Below are positions 47,756 to 56,059 of a DNA stretch of 64,000 nt, in pieces. The stretch's first letter is position 1. Every line of letters begins with the position of its first letter. Both the position numbers and the translations under genes were made by a program. The notes under the pieces were generated by a model. That model was not told the origin of the DNA. It saw nothing but the letters and a program-made list of their open reading frames with translations, and did not search any database. Origin of the DNA: Zavarzinia compransoris (lineage in GTDB: Bacteria > Pseudomonadota > Alphaproteobacteria > Zavarziniales > Zavarziniaceae); assembly GCF_003173055.1 (NCBI RefSeq), contig NZ_QGLF01000001.1, positions 937,085-1,001,084 of the forward strand. The letters are read 5' to 3'.

Positions 47756-49732
47756 ATGAGTAAGCCTGCCGACCTGTTCGAACGCAACGCCGCGCCCGAC
47801 GATTACACCGCCAAGGATATCGAGGTCCTCGAAGGGCTGGAGCCTGTCCGCAAGCGGCCGGGCATGTATATCGGCGGCACCGACGAGCGCGCGTTCCACC
47901 ATCTGGCGGCGGAAATCCTGGACAATTCCATGGACGAGGCGGTCGCCGGCCACGCCAGCCGGATCGAGATCGACCTCGGCGCCGACGGCCGCCTGACCAT
48001 CCGCGACAACGGCCGCGGCATCCCCGTCGACCCCCATCCGAAGTTCAAGGACAAGTCGGCCCTCGAAGTGATTCTCACCACCCTGCATTCGGGCGGCAAA
48101 TTCAGCGGCAAAGCCTATCAGACCTCGGGCGGTCTGCACGGCGTCGGCTCCTCGGTGGTCAATGCCCTGTCCGAGGAAATGGTGGTCGAGGTCGCGCGCG
48201 ACCGCCAGCTCTGGCGCCAGACCTATGTCCGGGGCAAGCCGGTCGCCCCGGTCCAGGCCGTCGGCCCGGTGCAGAACCGGCGCGGCACCACGGTCACCTT
48301 CAAGCCGGACCCGGAGATTTTCGGCACCGCCCTGCACTTCAAGCCGTCCCGGCTCTACCGCATGGCGCGTTCCAAGGCCTATCTGTTCCGGGGCGTCGAG
48401 ATCCGCTGGTCCTGCCCGGCCGAGGCGATCCCCGCCGGCGACCCCACCCCGGCCCAGGATACGCTGCATTTCCCGGGCGGCCTGGCGGACTTCCTGGCCG
48501 CGACGATCGAGAACCAGCCGACCGTCACCCCCCTGCCCTTCGCCGGCCAGGCGCGGCTGCCCGGCACCAATGCGGGCGAGGTGGAATGGGCGATCGCCTG
48601 GCCGGTCGATGCCGACACCTTCATCCATTCCTACTGCAACACCGTGCCGACGCCCGAGGGCGGCACCCATGAGGCCGGCCTGCGCAGCGCGCTCGCCCGC
48701 GCCCTTAAGGGCTTCGGCGAATTGACCAACAACAAGCGCGCGGCCCAGGTCACGGCGGAAGACGTGATCGGCGGCGCCACCATCCTGCTGTCCCTGTTCA
48801 TCACCGATCCCCAGTTCCAGGGCCAGACCAAGGAACGGCTGTCGACGCCCGAGGCCGCGCGCCTGGTCGAGGCGGCGATCAAGGACCGTTTCGAACATTG
48901 GCTGACCTCCGACCCCGCCGCCGCCAATGCCCTGCTCGACCATGTCGTCGCCCGGGCCGAGGAACGGCTGAAGAAGCGGGCCGACAAGGAAACCAACCGC
49001 AAGACCGCCACCCGGAAGCTGCGCCTGCCCGGCAAGCTGGCGGATTGTTCGCGCGATCAGGCGGCGGGCACCGAGATCTTCCTGGTCGAGGGCGATTCGG
49101 CCGGCGGCTCCGCCAAGCAGGCGCGCGACCGTGCCACCCAGGCGGTGCTGCCCCTGCGCGGCAAGATCCTGAACGTCGCCTCCGCCGCCGCCGGCAAGAT
49201 GGAGGCAAATCAGGAATTGTCCGATCTCGCCCTGGCGCTCGGCTGCGGCGCGGGCAGCCGGTTCCGCGAGGGCGACCTCCGCTACGAGCGCGTCATCATC
49301 ATGACCGATGCGGATGTCGACGGCGCCCATATCGCCTCGCTGCTCATGACCTTCTTCTGGCGCGAGATGCCGGGGCTGATCCGTTCGGGCCATCTCTACC
49401 TGGCCATGCCGCCGCTCTATCGCATAACCCAGGGCGGCAAGACCGTCTATGCCATGGACGACGACGACAAGGACCGCCGGATCAGGCGCGACTTCAAGGC
49501 CGGCGCCAAGATCGAGATCAGCCGCTTCAAGGGTCTCGGCGAAATGCCACCCGCCCAATTGCGCGAAACCACCATGGACCGGACCAAGCGCACCCTGCTG
49601 CGGGTCACGGTGTTCGAGGGCGACGAGGGCGATACCGCCCATCTGGTCGAGCGCCTGATGGGCAAGAAGGCGGAAACCCGCTTCGCCTTCATCCAGGAAA
49701 ACGCCGCCCGCGCCACCGATCTCGATATCTGA
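47756..49732 (+). CDS. parE: DNA topoisomerase IV subunit B
   Basis: A 658-residue type II topoisomerase ATPase subunit that decatenates replicated chromosomes with ParC. The GHKL ATPase part has GMYIGGTDERAFHHLAAEILDNSMDEAVAGHA, RDNGRGIPVDPHPKFKDKSALEVILTTLHSGGKF and SGGLHGVGSSVVNALS. The TOPRIM part has EIFLVEGDSAGGSAKQARDR, then MTDADVDGAHIASLLMTFF. The QTSGGLHGVG loop and overall length of about 650 fit ParE better than GyrB, which is longer. A TATACT -10-like box lies about 35 bp upstream of the start. Confidence 0.94.
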   Translation: MSKPADLFERNAAPDDYTAKDIEVLEGLEPVRKRPGMYIGGTDERAFHHLAAEILDNSMDEAVAGHASRIEIDLGADGRLTIRDNGRGIPVDPHPKFKDKSALEVILTTLHSGGKFSGKAYQTSGGLHGVGSSVVNALSEEMVVEVARDRQLWRQTYVRGKPVAPVQAVGPVQNRRGTTVTFKPDPEIFGTALHFKPSRLYRMARSKAYLFRGVEIRWSCPAEAIPAGDPTPAQDTLHFPGGLADFLAATIENQPTVTPLPFAGQARLPGTNAGEVEWAIAWPVDADTFIHSYCNTVPTPEGGTHEAGLRSALARALKGFGELTNNKRAAQVTAEDVIGGATILLSLFITDPQFQGQTKERLSTPEAARLVEAAIKDRFEHWLTSDPAAANALLDHVVARAEERLKKRADKETNRKTATRKLRLPGKLADCSRDQAAGTEIFLVEGDSAGGSAKQARDRATQAVLPLRGKILNVASAAAGKMEANQELSDLALALGCGAGSRFREGDLRYERVIIMTDADVDGAHIASLLMTFFWREMPGLIRSGHLYLAMPPLYRITQGGKTVYAMDDDDKDRRIRRDFKAGAKIEISRFKGLGEMPPAQLRETTMDRTKRTLLRVTVFEGDEGDTAHLVERLMGKKAETRFAFIQENAARATDLDI

Positions 49733-49755
49733 GCACCACCGCGAGGAGAGCCGCG

Positions 49756-50307
49756 ATGCCGAAAGCCCTTTACCGGACCGGTGCCCTTCTCGCCCTCGCC
49801 CTGCTCGCGGGCTGCGCCGGGATTGCCCCGGTGGTCACCCATCAGGATCTGGACGTCGACTTCTACCGCACCAGCATCCTGAACGCCGCGACCGTCGACG
49901 GAACCCTGCCGGCCACCGTCGTCGGCGCCCCGGTGGCGGGTGCCGGTGCCGCCGACGCGCTGGCGCCACTGCGCCTGCCGGCGACGATCAATGCCCACCG
50001 CCTCGTCCCCGGCAAGGACGAAGGGGTGCGCCTCGTCATCCTCTATCACCCGAAAGCCGCCGCCGCCGGCGATCGGGCCTGCGCGCCGGCCGACAGCCTG
50101 GCGCCCCTGGTCACGGCACCGGCGGCCGGCGCCGCCTTCACCGCCCAGGTCGTGCTGTGCCAGGGCCGGCGCCGGGTATCCACCGCCCTCGTCACCGGCC
50201 CCGCGATCGCCGGCTTGGCCGACCCGGCCTATGCCGACACCCTGATGGCCGCCCTGGTAACGATCCTGCCGAGCCTGCCGATCCGCGGCTTCACCATTAT
50301 CAATTAG
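49756..50307 (+). CDS. Putative lipoprotein of unknown function
   Basis: A 183-residue protein with a lipoprotein signal: KALYRTGALLALALLAGCAG, with lipobox LLAGC and lipidated Cys near residue 20. The mature part contains two further cysteines (GDRACAP, VVLCQG) that may form a disulfide. No family is recognised. The residue after Cys is Ala, so the inner-membrane retention signal (Asp) is absent, and export to the outer membrane by the Lol system is likely. GCGAGGAGAG precedes the ATG. It lies 23 bp after parE and may be co-transcribed with it. Confidence 0.75.
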   Translation: MPKALYRTGALLALALLAGCAGIAPVVTHQDLDVDFYRTSILNAATVDGTLPATVVGAPVAGAGAADALAPLRLPATINAHRLVPGKDEGVRLVILYHPKAAAAGDRACAPADSLAPLVTAPAAGAAFTAQVVLCQGRRRVSTALVTGPAIAGLADPAYADTLMAALVTILPSLPIRGFTIIN

Positions 50308-50489
50308 TTCAGCACACAGCTCGGCACGAGACGCCACAACGGGAAGCGCCGAAGAAAAACATCCTTTTTCGATATGCTGCGCCGGAACGATTCCAAAAAG
50401 GATTCATTGATCTATCGATACAGCCGACAATGTCGGACTATCGAGCGAGATCAACAATCCTTTGTAGGTAACGTCGCAGGAGATTGAGG

Positions 50490-50918
50490 ATGCAGTTTCC
50501 CCACCGCTCGTTCTTCGGAAAAATCTGGCCCGCCGCCCTGCTCGGCCTTGCCGCGCTCCAGTTTGTCGGCACCGCGGCCGCCCAGCAGCCCGCGACGCGG
50601 GAAATTCGTGTGGTCAACAAGTGCCGCCTGCCGATCAACCTGCTGATCGAGCATGCCGATGGCTATCGCAACTGGCACCCCCATGCCTGGTACCGGATCG
50701 ACGCCCTCGCCAGCACGGGCCTGAAGAACAAGAATGGCGATCTCTTGCGTCAGTCGGACGGCCTTTCCCTCTACTATTACGCAGAAAGCGTCAACGGGCG
50801 CTACTTCTGGCAAGGTACCGATTCAAGCACGACCTGGAATAACACCACCTACCGCCTGCGAAAGGCTGCGACCTATGTCTCGGAGCAGCGCCTGACTTTC
50901 GAACTGACCTGCGATTGA
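50490..50918 (+). CDS. Small exported protein, DUF1036-like
   Basis: A 142-residue protein with a Sec signal (residues 1-32; AALLGLAALQFVGTAAAQQ) and mature pattern REIRVVNKCRLPINLLIEHADGYRNWHPHAWYRIDALASTGLKNKNGDLL...LYYYAESVNG. The layout of a conserved Cys, an aromatic-rich WYRI stretch and a C-terminal Cys (ELTCD) resembles DUF1036 proteins, so the family call is tentative. The ATG at 50490 is chosen over the TTG two codons earlier because AGGAG lies 7 bases upstream. It stands alone, with its own hairpin downstream. Confidence 0.65.
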   Translation: MQFPHRSFFGKIWPAALLGLAALQFVGTAAAQQPATREIRVVNKCRLPINLLIEHADGYRNWHPHAWYRIDALASTGLKNKNGDLLRQSDGLSLYYYAESVNGRYFWQGTDSSTTWNNTTYRLRKAATYVSEQRLTFELTCD

Positions 50919-50930
50919 GCGCAAGGACTC

Positions 50931-50972
50931 GCCGTGGGCCGTCGCCGTGGCGCTTCGGCAACGGCCCACGGC
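50931..50972 (+). terminator. Long inverted repeat after the DUF1036-like gene
   Basis: Perfect 12-bp arms (50931-50942 and 50961-50972) with an 18-nt loop. There is no T-run after it, so it may protect or end the transcript rather than work as a classical terminator. The start lies 12 bp past the stop codon. Confidence 0.5.
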
Positions 50973-51001
50973 ACGCATGGCCGCCCGGCGCCGCCCGGAG
51001 G

Positions 51002-51029
51002 TTGACTTGACGGTACATTCGTCTATCGT
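51002..51029 (+). promoter_or_regulatory. Candidate promoter of the DEAD-box helicase gene
   Basis: TTGACT (51002-51007) and TATCGT (51024-51029) are 16 bp apart, giving an untranslated leader of about 115 nt. Long leaders are common for cold-inducible helicases, but no known motif is visible in it. Confidence 0.45.
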
Positions 51030-51149
51030 CGCCCGTGCTGTAAATTGTGCATCGCAGCGATCAAAGGGCGTGATCGGTCCGACAGCCGATCGGCCCAACT
51101 GTCCCGATGGTCGGGCGGCTGCGGCACCAGGGAAGCGGAACCACGGTCA

Positions 51150-52784
51150 ATGAGTTTTGAAGAACTGGGCCTCAGCGCTGAAGTGCTGCGGGCGGTGGCA
51201 GAGGCCGGATATGCCGAGCCCACCCCGATTCAGGCCCAGGCCATCCCCCAGGTCCTGCAAGGCCGCGACGTCATGGGCATCGCCCAGACCGGCACGGGCA
51301 AGACGGCGTCCTTCACCCTGCCCATGATCGATGTCCTCGCGGCCGGGCGTCCCAAGGCGCGCATGCCCCGCTCCCTGATCCTGGAGCCGACCCGCGAACT
51401 GGCCGCCCAGGTGGCCGAGAATTTCGAGAAATACGGCAAGTATCACAAGCTCTCGATGGCGCTGCTGATCGGCGGCACCTCGATGGACGAGCAGGTGAAG
51501 AAGCTCGACCGCGGGGTCGACGTGCTGATCGCCACCCCGGGCCGCCTGCTCGACCATTTCGAGCGCGGCCGCATCATGATGTCGGGCATCAAGGTCCTCG
51601 TGGTCGATGAAGCCGACCGCATGCTGGACATGGGCTTCATCCCCGATCTCGAGCGGATCTGCAGCCTGCTGCCGGGCAGCCGCCAGACCCTGTTCTTCTC
51701 GGCGACCATGTTGCCGGAAGTGAAGCGCCTGGCCGACAAGTTCCTCACCCTGCCGGTGGAAATCTCCGTCGCCCGCGCCTCCTCGACCGCGACCACCATC
51801 ACCCAGCGGCTCGCCGTCGTCGACGAGGCGGACAAGCGCCCGGCCCTGCGCCACCTGCTGCGCACCGAAGAGATCCGCAACGCCATCATCTTCTGCAACC
51901 GCAAGGTCGATGTCGATATCGTCGGCAAGTCGCTGCAGAAGCACGGCTTCAATGCCGCCGCCCTGCATGGCGACATGGTGCAGAGCGAGCGGAACGTGGT
52001 GCTCGAACGCTTCCGGGCCGGCGAAGTGCCGATCCTGGTCGCCTCCGACGTTGCCGCCCGTGGCCTCGACGTCGCCGAGATCAGCCATGTCTTCAATTTC
52101 GACGTGCCGATCCATGCCGAGGATTACGTGCACCGCATCGGCCGCACCGGCCGCGCTGGCCGCGAGGGCAAGGCTTTCACCCTCGCCAGCCCCTATGACA
52201 CGAAATTCGTCAAGGCGATCGAAGACTTGATCAAGCAGAGCATCGAGCGCCTGAGCGTCGACGGGATCGAACCCTGCGAGCTTCTGTCCGACGCCGAAGC
52301 CAAGGCCCGCAAGCGCAGCCGCGGCCGGGCCACCGCAACGGTGAAGGGCGTGCGCGGCCCCAAGGCCCGGAAGCCCGAGGCCGAAACGGTCGAAGCCGCC
52401 GCCCCCGCCGCGGCCGAAGACTCCCGTCCCCCCCGCGGCCGCAACCGCCGCCGGAACGACGACGCCCCCCCCCGCGAGGAGCGAGTCGCCCGCGAAGACC
52501 GCACCGAGCGCCCGGCCCGGCCCGATCCCGCGCCCGAGCGTGATCGGAGTGAGCGTGATCGGAGCGAGCGTGATCGGAGCGAGCGTGACCGGAGCGAGCG
52601 CGATCGGGGTGAACGCGATCGGTCGGAGCGCGGGAACGAGCGCGACCGGGGTGACCGCCGTGAGCGCCGCGGCCGCCGCGACGACGACCTGGGCCCCAGC
52701 GTCATCGGCTTCGGCGACCATGTCCCCGCCTTCATCCTGCGCCCGGTCTATCCGGCCAAGGAACCGCTTCCGATCGAAGCCTGA
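51150..52784 (+). CDS. rhlE: DEAD-box ATP-dependent RNA helicase (RhlE-like)
   Basis: A 544-residue helicase that unwinds RNA duplexes. Motifs in order: Q motif (EPTPIQAQAIP), I (AQTGTGKTAS), Ia (EPTRELAAQV), Ib (TPGRLLDH), II (VVDEADRMLDMGF, DEAD), III (SAT), IV (IIFCNRK), V (ASDVAARGLDVAEISHVFNFDVP) and VI (HRIGRTGRAGREG). After about residue 370 the protein is basic and disordered, and ends with ERDRS repeats and an arginine-rich tail. That tail probably binds RNA. The ATG at 51150 (MSFEELGLSAEVLRAV) is the family start. The gene symbol is by best general resemblance. Confidence 0.92.
   Translation: MSFEELGLSAEVLRAVAEAGYAEPTPIQAQAIPQVLQGRDVMGIAQTGTGKTASFTLPMIDVLAAGRPKARMPRSLILEPTRELAAQVAENFEKYGKYHKLSMALLIGGTSMDEQVKKLDRGVDVLIATPGRLLDHFERGRIMMSGIKVLVVDEADRMLDMGFIPDLERICSLLPGSRQTLFFSATMLPEVKRLADKFLTLPVEISVARASSTATTITQRLAVVDEADKRPALRHLLRTEEIRNAIIFCNRKVDVDIVGKSLQKHGFNAAALHGDMVQSERNVVLERFRAGEVPILVASDVAARGLDVAEISHVFNFDVPIHAEDYVHRIGRTGRAGREGKAFTLASPYDTKFVKAIEDLIKQSIERLSVDGIEPCELLSDAEAKARKRSRGRATATVKGVRGPKARKPEAETVEAAAPAAAEDSRPPRGRNRRRNDDAPPREERVAREDRTERPARPDPAPERDRSERDRSERDRSERDRSERDRGERDRSERGNERDRGDRRERRGRRDDDLGPSVIGFGDHVPAFILRPVYPAKEPLPIEA
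52536..52625 (+). repeat. Six 15-bp tandem repeats inside the helicase gene
   Basis: Units of the form GAGCGTGATCGGAGC start at 52536 and repeat every 15 bp to 52625, with a few changes, mostly in the last two. They encode ERDRS five times and then a degenerate copy. Because the unit is a multiple of three, gain or loss keeps the frame, so the tail length may vary among strains. Confidence 0.9.
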
Positions 52785-52815
52785 TCGAGACGAACGCCAC
52801 CGCGTGAATGATCTG

Positions 52816-52849
52816 AAGGTCCCGGGTTCAAAGACCCGGGACCTTTTTC
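52816..52849 (+). terminator. Intrinsic terminator after the helicase gene
   Basis: A 12-bp stem (AAGGTCCCGGGT / ACCCGGGACCTT) with a 6-nt loop and a run of T. It begins 32 bp after the stop codon. Confidence 0.93.
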
Positions 52850-52896
52850 ATTCGACATGCGCGATCAAGACCGAGGGCAACGAGGCGAACCGATCG

Positions 52897-53400
52897 TCAG
52901 GTCTGCTCGTGGTTCGAAGGCGGTTTGCCGGCCGGTGTCGAGATCTCGCCGCCGTTCAGCACATCTTCGAGAGTCCAGGGACAAGTCTCGGGTACCGCCA
53001 CGGCTTCGTCAAAAGCCGCGAAGTCGGCGATCGCGGCGTCCCTGGCATCTTCCCAAGCGTTTTCAAACAGCTTGTCGATGTGATGCTTCAGGCTCGGCGT
53101 TCTCCTCAGGTCTCGCCGTGCCGCGATCCGAAAGGCCGAAACTTCAGATTTCCAATGTTTTCTCGGTTCGCCTGACGGCGAAAGCGTCAGCTTCAGCATA
53201 TGACGCAGGATATTGTAGAGATGCGCTTCAAGTGCCCGCTTCTGGGACGCCCCCAAATCCTCGATCTCCTCGATAAGATGGGCGATATCCAGTCGGTCGA
53301 ACCGCCGTGCCCGCAAATGCGCGGCCTGCTCCGCCGACCAGAGCAGGATATCGTCGTCATAGAGCCCGGATCCTGATGCCGGCCGCCGTTCAGCAACCAT
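52897..53400 (-). CDS. DUF29 family protein
   Basis: A 167-residue soluble helical protein matching the DUF29 layout: LYDDDILLWSAEQAAHLRARRFDRLDIAHLIEEIEDLGASQKRALEAHLYNILRHMLKL, then KHWKSEVSAFR and PSLKHHIDKLFENAWEDARDAA. The EEIEDLG and HLLK motifs are the most recognisable. Function is unknown; the family is frequent in cyanobacteria and proteobacteria and often mobile. It converges on the helicase gene. The ATG at 53400 follows AAGGGGAAG. Confidence 0.85.
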   Translation of the reverse strand: MVAERRPASGSGLYDDDILLWSAEQAAHLRARRFDRLDIAHLIEEIEDLGASQKRALEAHLYNILRHMLKLTLSPSGEPRKHWKSEVSAFRIAARRDLRRTPSLKHHIDKLFENAWEDARDAAIADFAAFDEAVAVPETCPWTLEDVLNGGEISTPAGKPPSNHEQT

Positions 53401-53513
53401 TCGCGGCTTCCCCTTAAGACTGGGTCTCCATCAAATCAATTTTTTCACGCGCTCGCAATCGATGCTGGCTCTTGCGGCCGTGGACGCCCCCTTGCCGAGC
53501 GCCGGAGAATTGC

Positions 53514-53540
53514 AAAACGCCCCGGCCGATGGCCGGGGCG
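53514..53540 (-). terminator. Intrinsic terminator after the aldehyde dehydrogenase gene
   Basis: Leftward, a perfect 10-bp stem (53531-53540 with 53518-53527) with a 3-nt loop is followed by TTTT. It begins 28 bp after the stop codon. Confidence 0.9.
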
Positions 53541-53567
53541 CTGTCGTTTCCGGGCTTGCTTTGCCGC

Positions 53568-55016
53568 TTACTTCAGCATGAAGCCGAGCAGGCGATCGAT
53601 GGTCTTGCCGAAGGGCGGGCGCATCATCGACAGCAGGTTGTATTTCGACTGGTGCATGACCGCCTTCCTGTGGCTGAAGGTGAGGAAACCTTCGCGGCCA
53701 TGGTAGGATCCCATGCCCGAGGGGCCGACGCCGCCGAACGGCAGGTCTTCCTGGGCGACATGCATCACCGTCTCGTTGATCGCCGCCCCGCCCGAGGTGG
53801 TCCGGGTCAGCACCTTGTCCTGCACCGCCCTGTCGTCGGAGAAGACATAGAGGGCGAGCGGGCGCGGATGCTCGTTCACATAATCGATGGCTTCGTCGAC
53901 CTGGCGATAGGTCTTGATCGGCAGCAGGGGCCCGAAGATCTCGTCCTGCATCACCTTCATGTCGTCGGTGGCGTCGAGGATCAGGGTCGGCGGGATCTTA
54001 TGCGCCGGCTGCTGTTCGAAACTCTCCTGCGCCGGGTTGACCTGGATGACCTTGGCGCCCTTGGCCTCGGCATCGGCGATCAGGCCCTTCAGGCGGTCGA
54101 AGTGCCGCTGGTTCACGACCGAGGTGTAGTCGTCATTGTCCTTGAGGGTCGGGTAGGCCTTGGCCACCTGCTTCTGCACGAGGTCGACGAACTGGTCGCG
54201 CTTGTCGTCCGGCACGAAGACATAGTCGGGGGCGACGCAGGTCTGGCCGGCATTCAGGAACTTGCCCTGCACGATGCTGCCGACGGCGGCATCGAGGCGG
54301 GCGTTGCGGTCGACGATGGTCGGCGACTTGCCGCCGAGTTCGAGCGTCACCGGCACCAGGTTTTCCGCCGCCGCCCGCATGACATGGCGCCCGATCGAGG
54401 TGGCACCGGTGAAGAACAAATGGTCGTAGGGCTGGCGCGAGAAAGCCTCGCCCACTTCCGGGCCGCCGGTGAAGACCGTGATTTCCAGCTCGCTAAACTC
54501 GGCGCGCAGCGCCTTGGCCATCAGTTCCGAGGTCCGGGGGGTGAATTCGGACGGCTTCAGCATCACCCGGTTGCCGGCGGCAAAGGCAGCCGCGATCGGC
54601 CCGAAGGCGAGCTGGATCGGATAGTTCCACGGCGAGATGACGCCGACGACGCCGAGCGGCTGGAACAGGATCCGGTTCGAGGCCGGGAAATAATTGATCG
54701 AGACCGGGCGCTTTTCCGGGCGCATCCACTGCGCCACATGCTTGGTCATATGCTTGATGCCCTCGGCCGTCACGACGAAGTCGGTCAGCAGGGTCTCGTG
54801 GCGCGAACGATGGCCGAAATCGGCGGAAACCGCATCGAGGAAGGCATCCTTATTGTCCATCAGGGCCTTCTTCAGCCGCGCCAGCCGGTCGCGGCGCAAG
54901 GCCAGGGGCGGCGGCCCCGCCTTGATGAAGTCGCGGCGCATGCGGTCCAGGGTGTCGCGGATGGTCGCGGCCGGGCTGCTGCCCGCGGGTTCGAAACGTT
55001 GTTCGGCCAAACTCAT
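53568..55016 (-). CDS. Coniferyl-aldehyde-type NAD(P)+ dehydrogenase
   Basis: A 482-residue aldehyde dehydrogenase. The active-site cysteine is in KFLNAGQTCVAPDYVFVP and the general-base glutamate in TLELGGKSPTIVD. The NAD loop is FFTGATSIGRHVMRAAAENLVP, and PWNYPIQLAFGPIAAAFAAGNRVMLKPSE is conserved. The C-terminus has a hydrophobic helix (LLSMMRPPFGKTIDRLLGFML), as in the coniferyl aldehyde dehydrogenase branch, which may help membrane association. Substrate is probably a hydrophobic aldehyde; coniferyl aldehyde itself is a family-level guess. It is divergent from the phasin gene. Confidence 0.87.
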   Translation of the reverse strand: MSLAEQRFEPAGSSPAATIRDTLDRMRRDFIKAGPPPLALRRDRLARLKKALMDNKDAFLDAVSADFGHRSRHETLLTDFVVTAEGIKHMTKHVAQWMRPEKRPVSINYFPASNRILFQPLGVVGVISPWNYPIQLAFGPIAAAFAAGNRVMLKPSEFTPRTSELMAKALRAEFSELEITVFTGGPEVGEAFSRQPYDHLFFTGATSIGRHVMRAAAENLVPVTLELGGKSPTIVDRNARLDAAVGSIVQGKFLNAGQTCVAPDYVFVPDDKRDQFVDLVQKQVAKAYPTLKDNDDYTSVVNQRHFDRLKGLIADAEAKGAKVIQVNPAQESFEQQPAHKIPPTLILDATDDMKVMQDEIFGPLLPIKTYRQVDEAIDYVNEHPRPLALYVFSDDRAVQDKVLTRTTSGGAAINETVMHVAQEDLPFGGVGPSGMGSYHGREGFLTFSHRKAVMHQSKYNLLSMMRPPFGKTIDRLLGFMLK

Positions 55017-55145
55017 GTTCCCTCTCCTCGGGCGTGGGCCCTTTTATACCGATAAATTGTCAGAATTTGCGCCTGAGAGCAAATACCGGAATCGGGTTCC
55101 GGTCCGCTGCAACATTTCATTTTTGTGCAGTGCGGAAAAATCGTA

Positions 55146-55196
55146 TTGACGCGCCGCAGCAGACATCTTATCTAAGCTGCATGTTGCGCCGCACAA
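55146..55196 (+). promoter_or_regulatory. Phasin promoter with flanking palindromes
   Basis: TTGACG (55146-55151) and TATCTA (55169-55174) are separated by 17 bp, an excellent sigma70-type pair. Just downstream of the -10, near the expected start site, is TTGCGCCGCACAA (55184-55196), a near-palindrome. Upstream, TTGTGCAGTGCGGAA (55123-55137) is a similar half-conserved dyad. Such TTGC...GCAA-type sites are expected for the granule-responsive repressor PhaR; that identity is inference. Confidence 0.6.
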
Positions 55197-55274
55197 TGAT
55201 GTGCCCCGCGGCGGTTGGTACCAAGCGTAGCCGATTTCCCCCTTTTGAAGAAACGCAGAATCAGGAGAGCAGAG

Positions 55275-55922
55275 ATGGCCACCAAGAAGAAGACCACCGC
55301 CACCGAAGACGTGGCCGGTGAAGTTCTGGAGACTGTTGTGGAATCTGTGGAAACCGTTGAAGAAGTCACCGCGAAGGCCGGCGAAGCCGTCGAGACCGCG
55401 CTGGACAATGCCTCGAACCAGTTCGAGAAGGCCATTGCCTGGGGTCGCGAGCAGGTGACGGAAGTGACCTCGAAGGTCGAAGAGAACGCCAAGAAGGCCG
55501 TTGCCGACGTGAAGGAAAACTTCAGCAAGGCGCAGGACTGGTCGAAGTCCCGCTACGCCACCCTGAAGGCGACCGCGACCGACGTGGCTGAATTCGGCAA
55601 GGCCTCGGCCACCGACGTCGCCGCCTCGGGCAAGGCCGCCGCGGAAGGCCTGAAGGCCGTCGGCGAAGCCGTCGCCGAAGCCGTGAAGATCGCGACCGAA
55701 GAGAACGTCGAAACCGCGAAGAAGCTCTGGGGTGTCAAGTCCTTCGGCGAAGCCGTCGAACTGCAGGACAAGTACACCAAGACCGCGCTCGACATCTATC
55801 TCGCCCACACCCAGAAGATCGCCGAGACCACCGCCTCGGCCATCCGCGCCACCATCGAGCCGCTGCACAGCCGCTTCGCCGCCCTCGCCGCCGAGATCGA
55901 GAAGCGCCGCGTCGCTGCCTGA
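55275..55922 (+). CDS. Phasin family protein
   Basis: A 215-residue, Lys/Ala/Glu-rich helical protein that coats polyhydroxyalkanoate granules. It starts MATKKKTTATEDVAGEVLETVVESVETVEEV, then has the phasin core FSKAQDWSKSRYATLKATATDVAEFGKASATDVAASGKAAAEGLKAVGE, LWGVKSFGEAVELQDKYTKTALDIYLAHTQKIAETTASAIRATIEPLHSRFA, characteristic of PF09361. Codon use is strongly biased, pointing to high expression. The ATG at 55275 has AGGAG upstream; the open frame before it is ignored. It has its own promoter and terminator. Confidence 0.93.
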   Translation: MATKKKTTATEDVAGEVLETVVESVETVEEVTAKAGEAVETALDNASNQFEKAIAWGREQVTEVTSKVEENAKKAVADVKENFSKAQDWSKSRYATLKATATDVAEFGKASATDVAASGKAAAEGLKAVGEAVAEAVKIATEENVETAKKLWGVKSFGEAVELQDKYTKTALDIYLAHTQKIAETTASAIRATIEPLHSRFAALAAEIEKRRVAA

Positions 55923-55943
55923 TCCCGCTGCAAGGCGACAGTG

Positions 55944-55974
55944 AAAAGGGGTGGCCCCGCGGCCGCCCCTTTTT
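55944..55974 (+). terminator. Intrinsic terminator after the phasin gene
   Basis: AAAAGGGGTGGC pairs with GCCGCCCCTTTT (12 bp, one G-U) across a 6-nt loop and runs on into TTTTT. It begins 21 bp after the stop. Confidence 0.93.
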
Positions 55975-56059
55975 CTTTGGCTGATCGCGGAAGAGCGTGA
56001 AGGGATGGGGGTCGGCGTGCTATAGGGGCGCCCTTCATCACTCCTTCGGATCACCGCCC

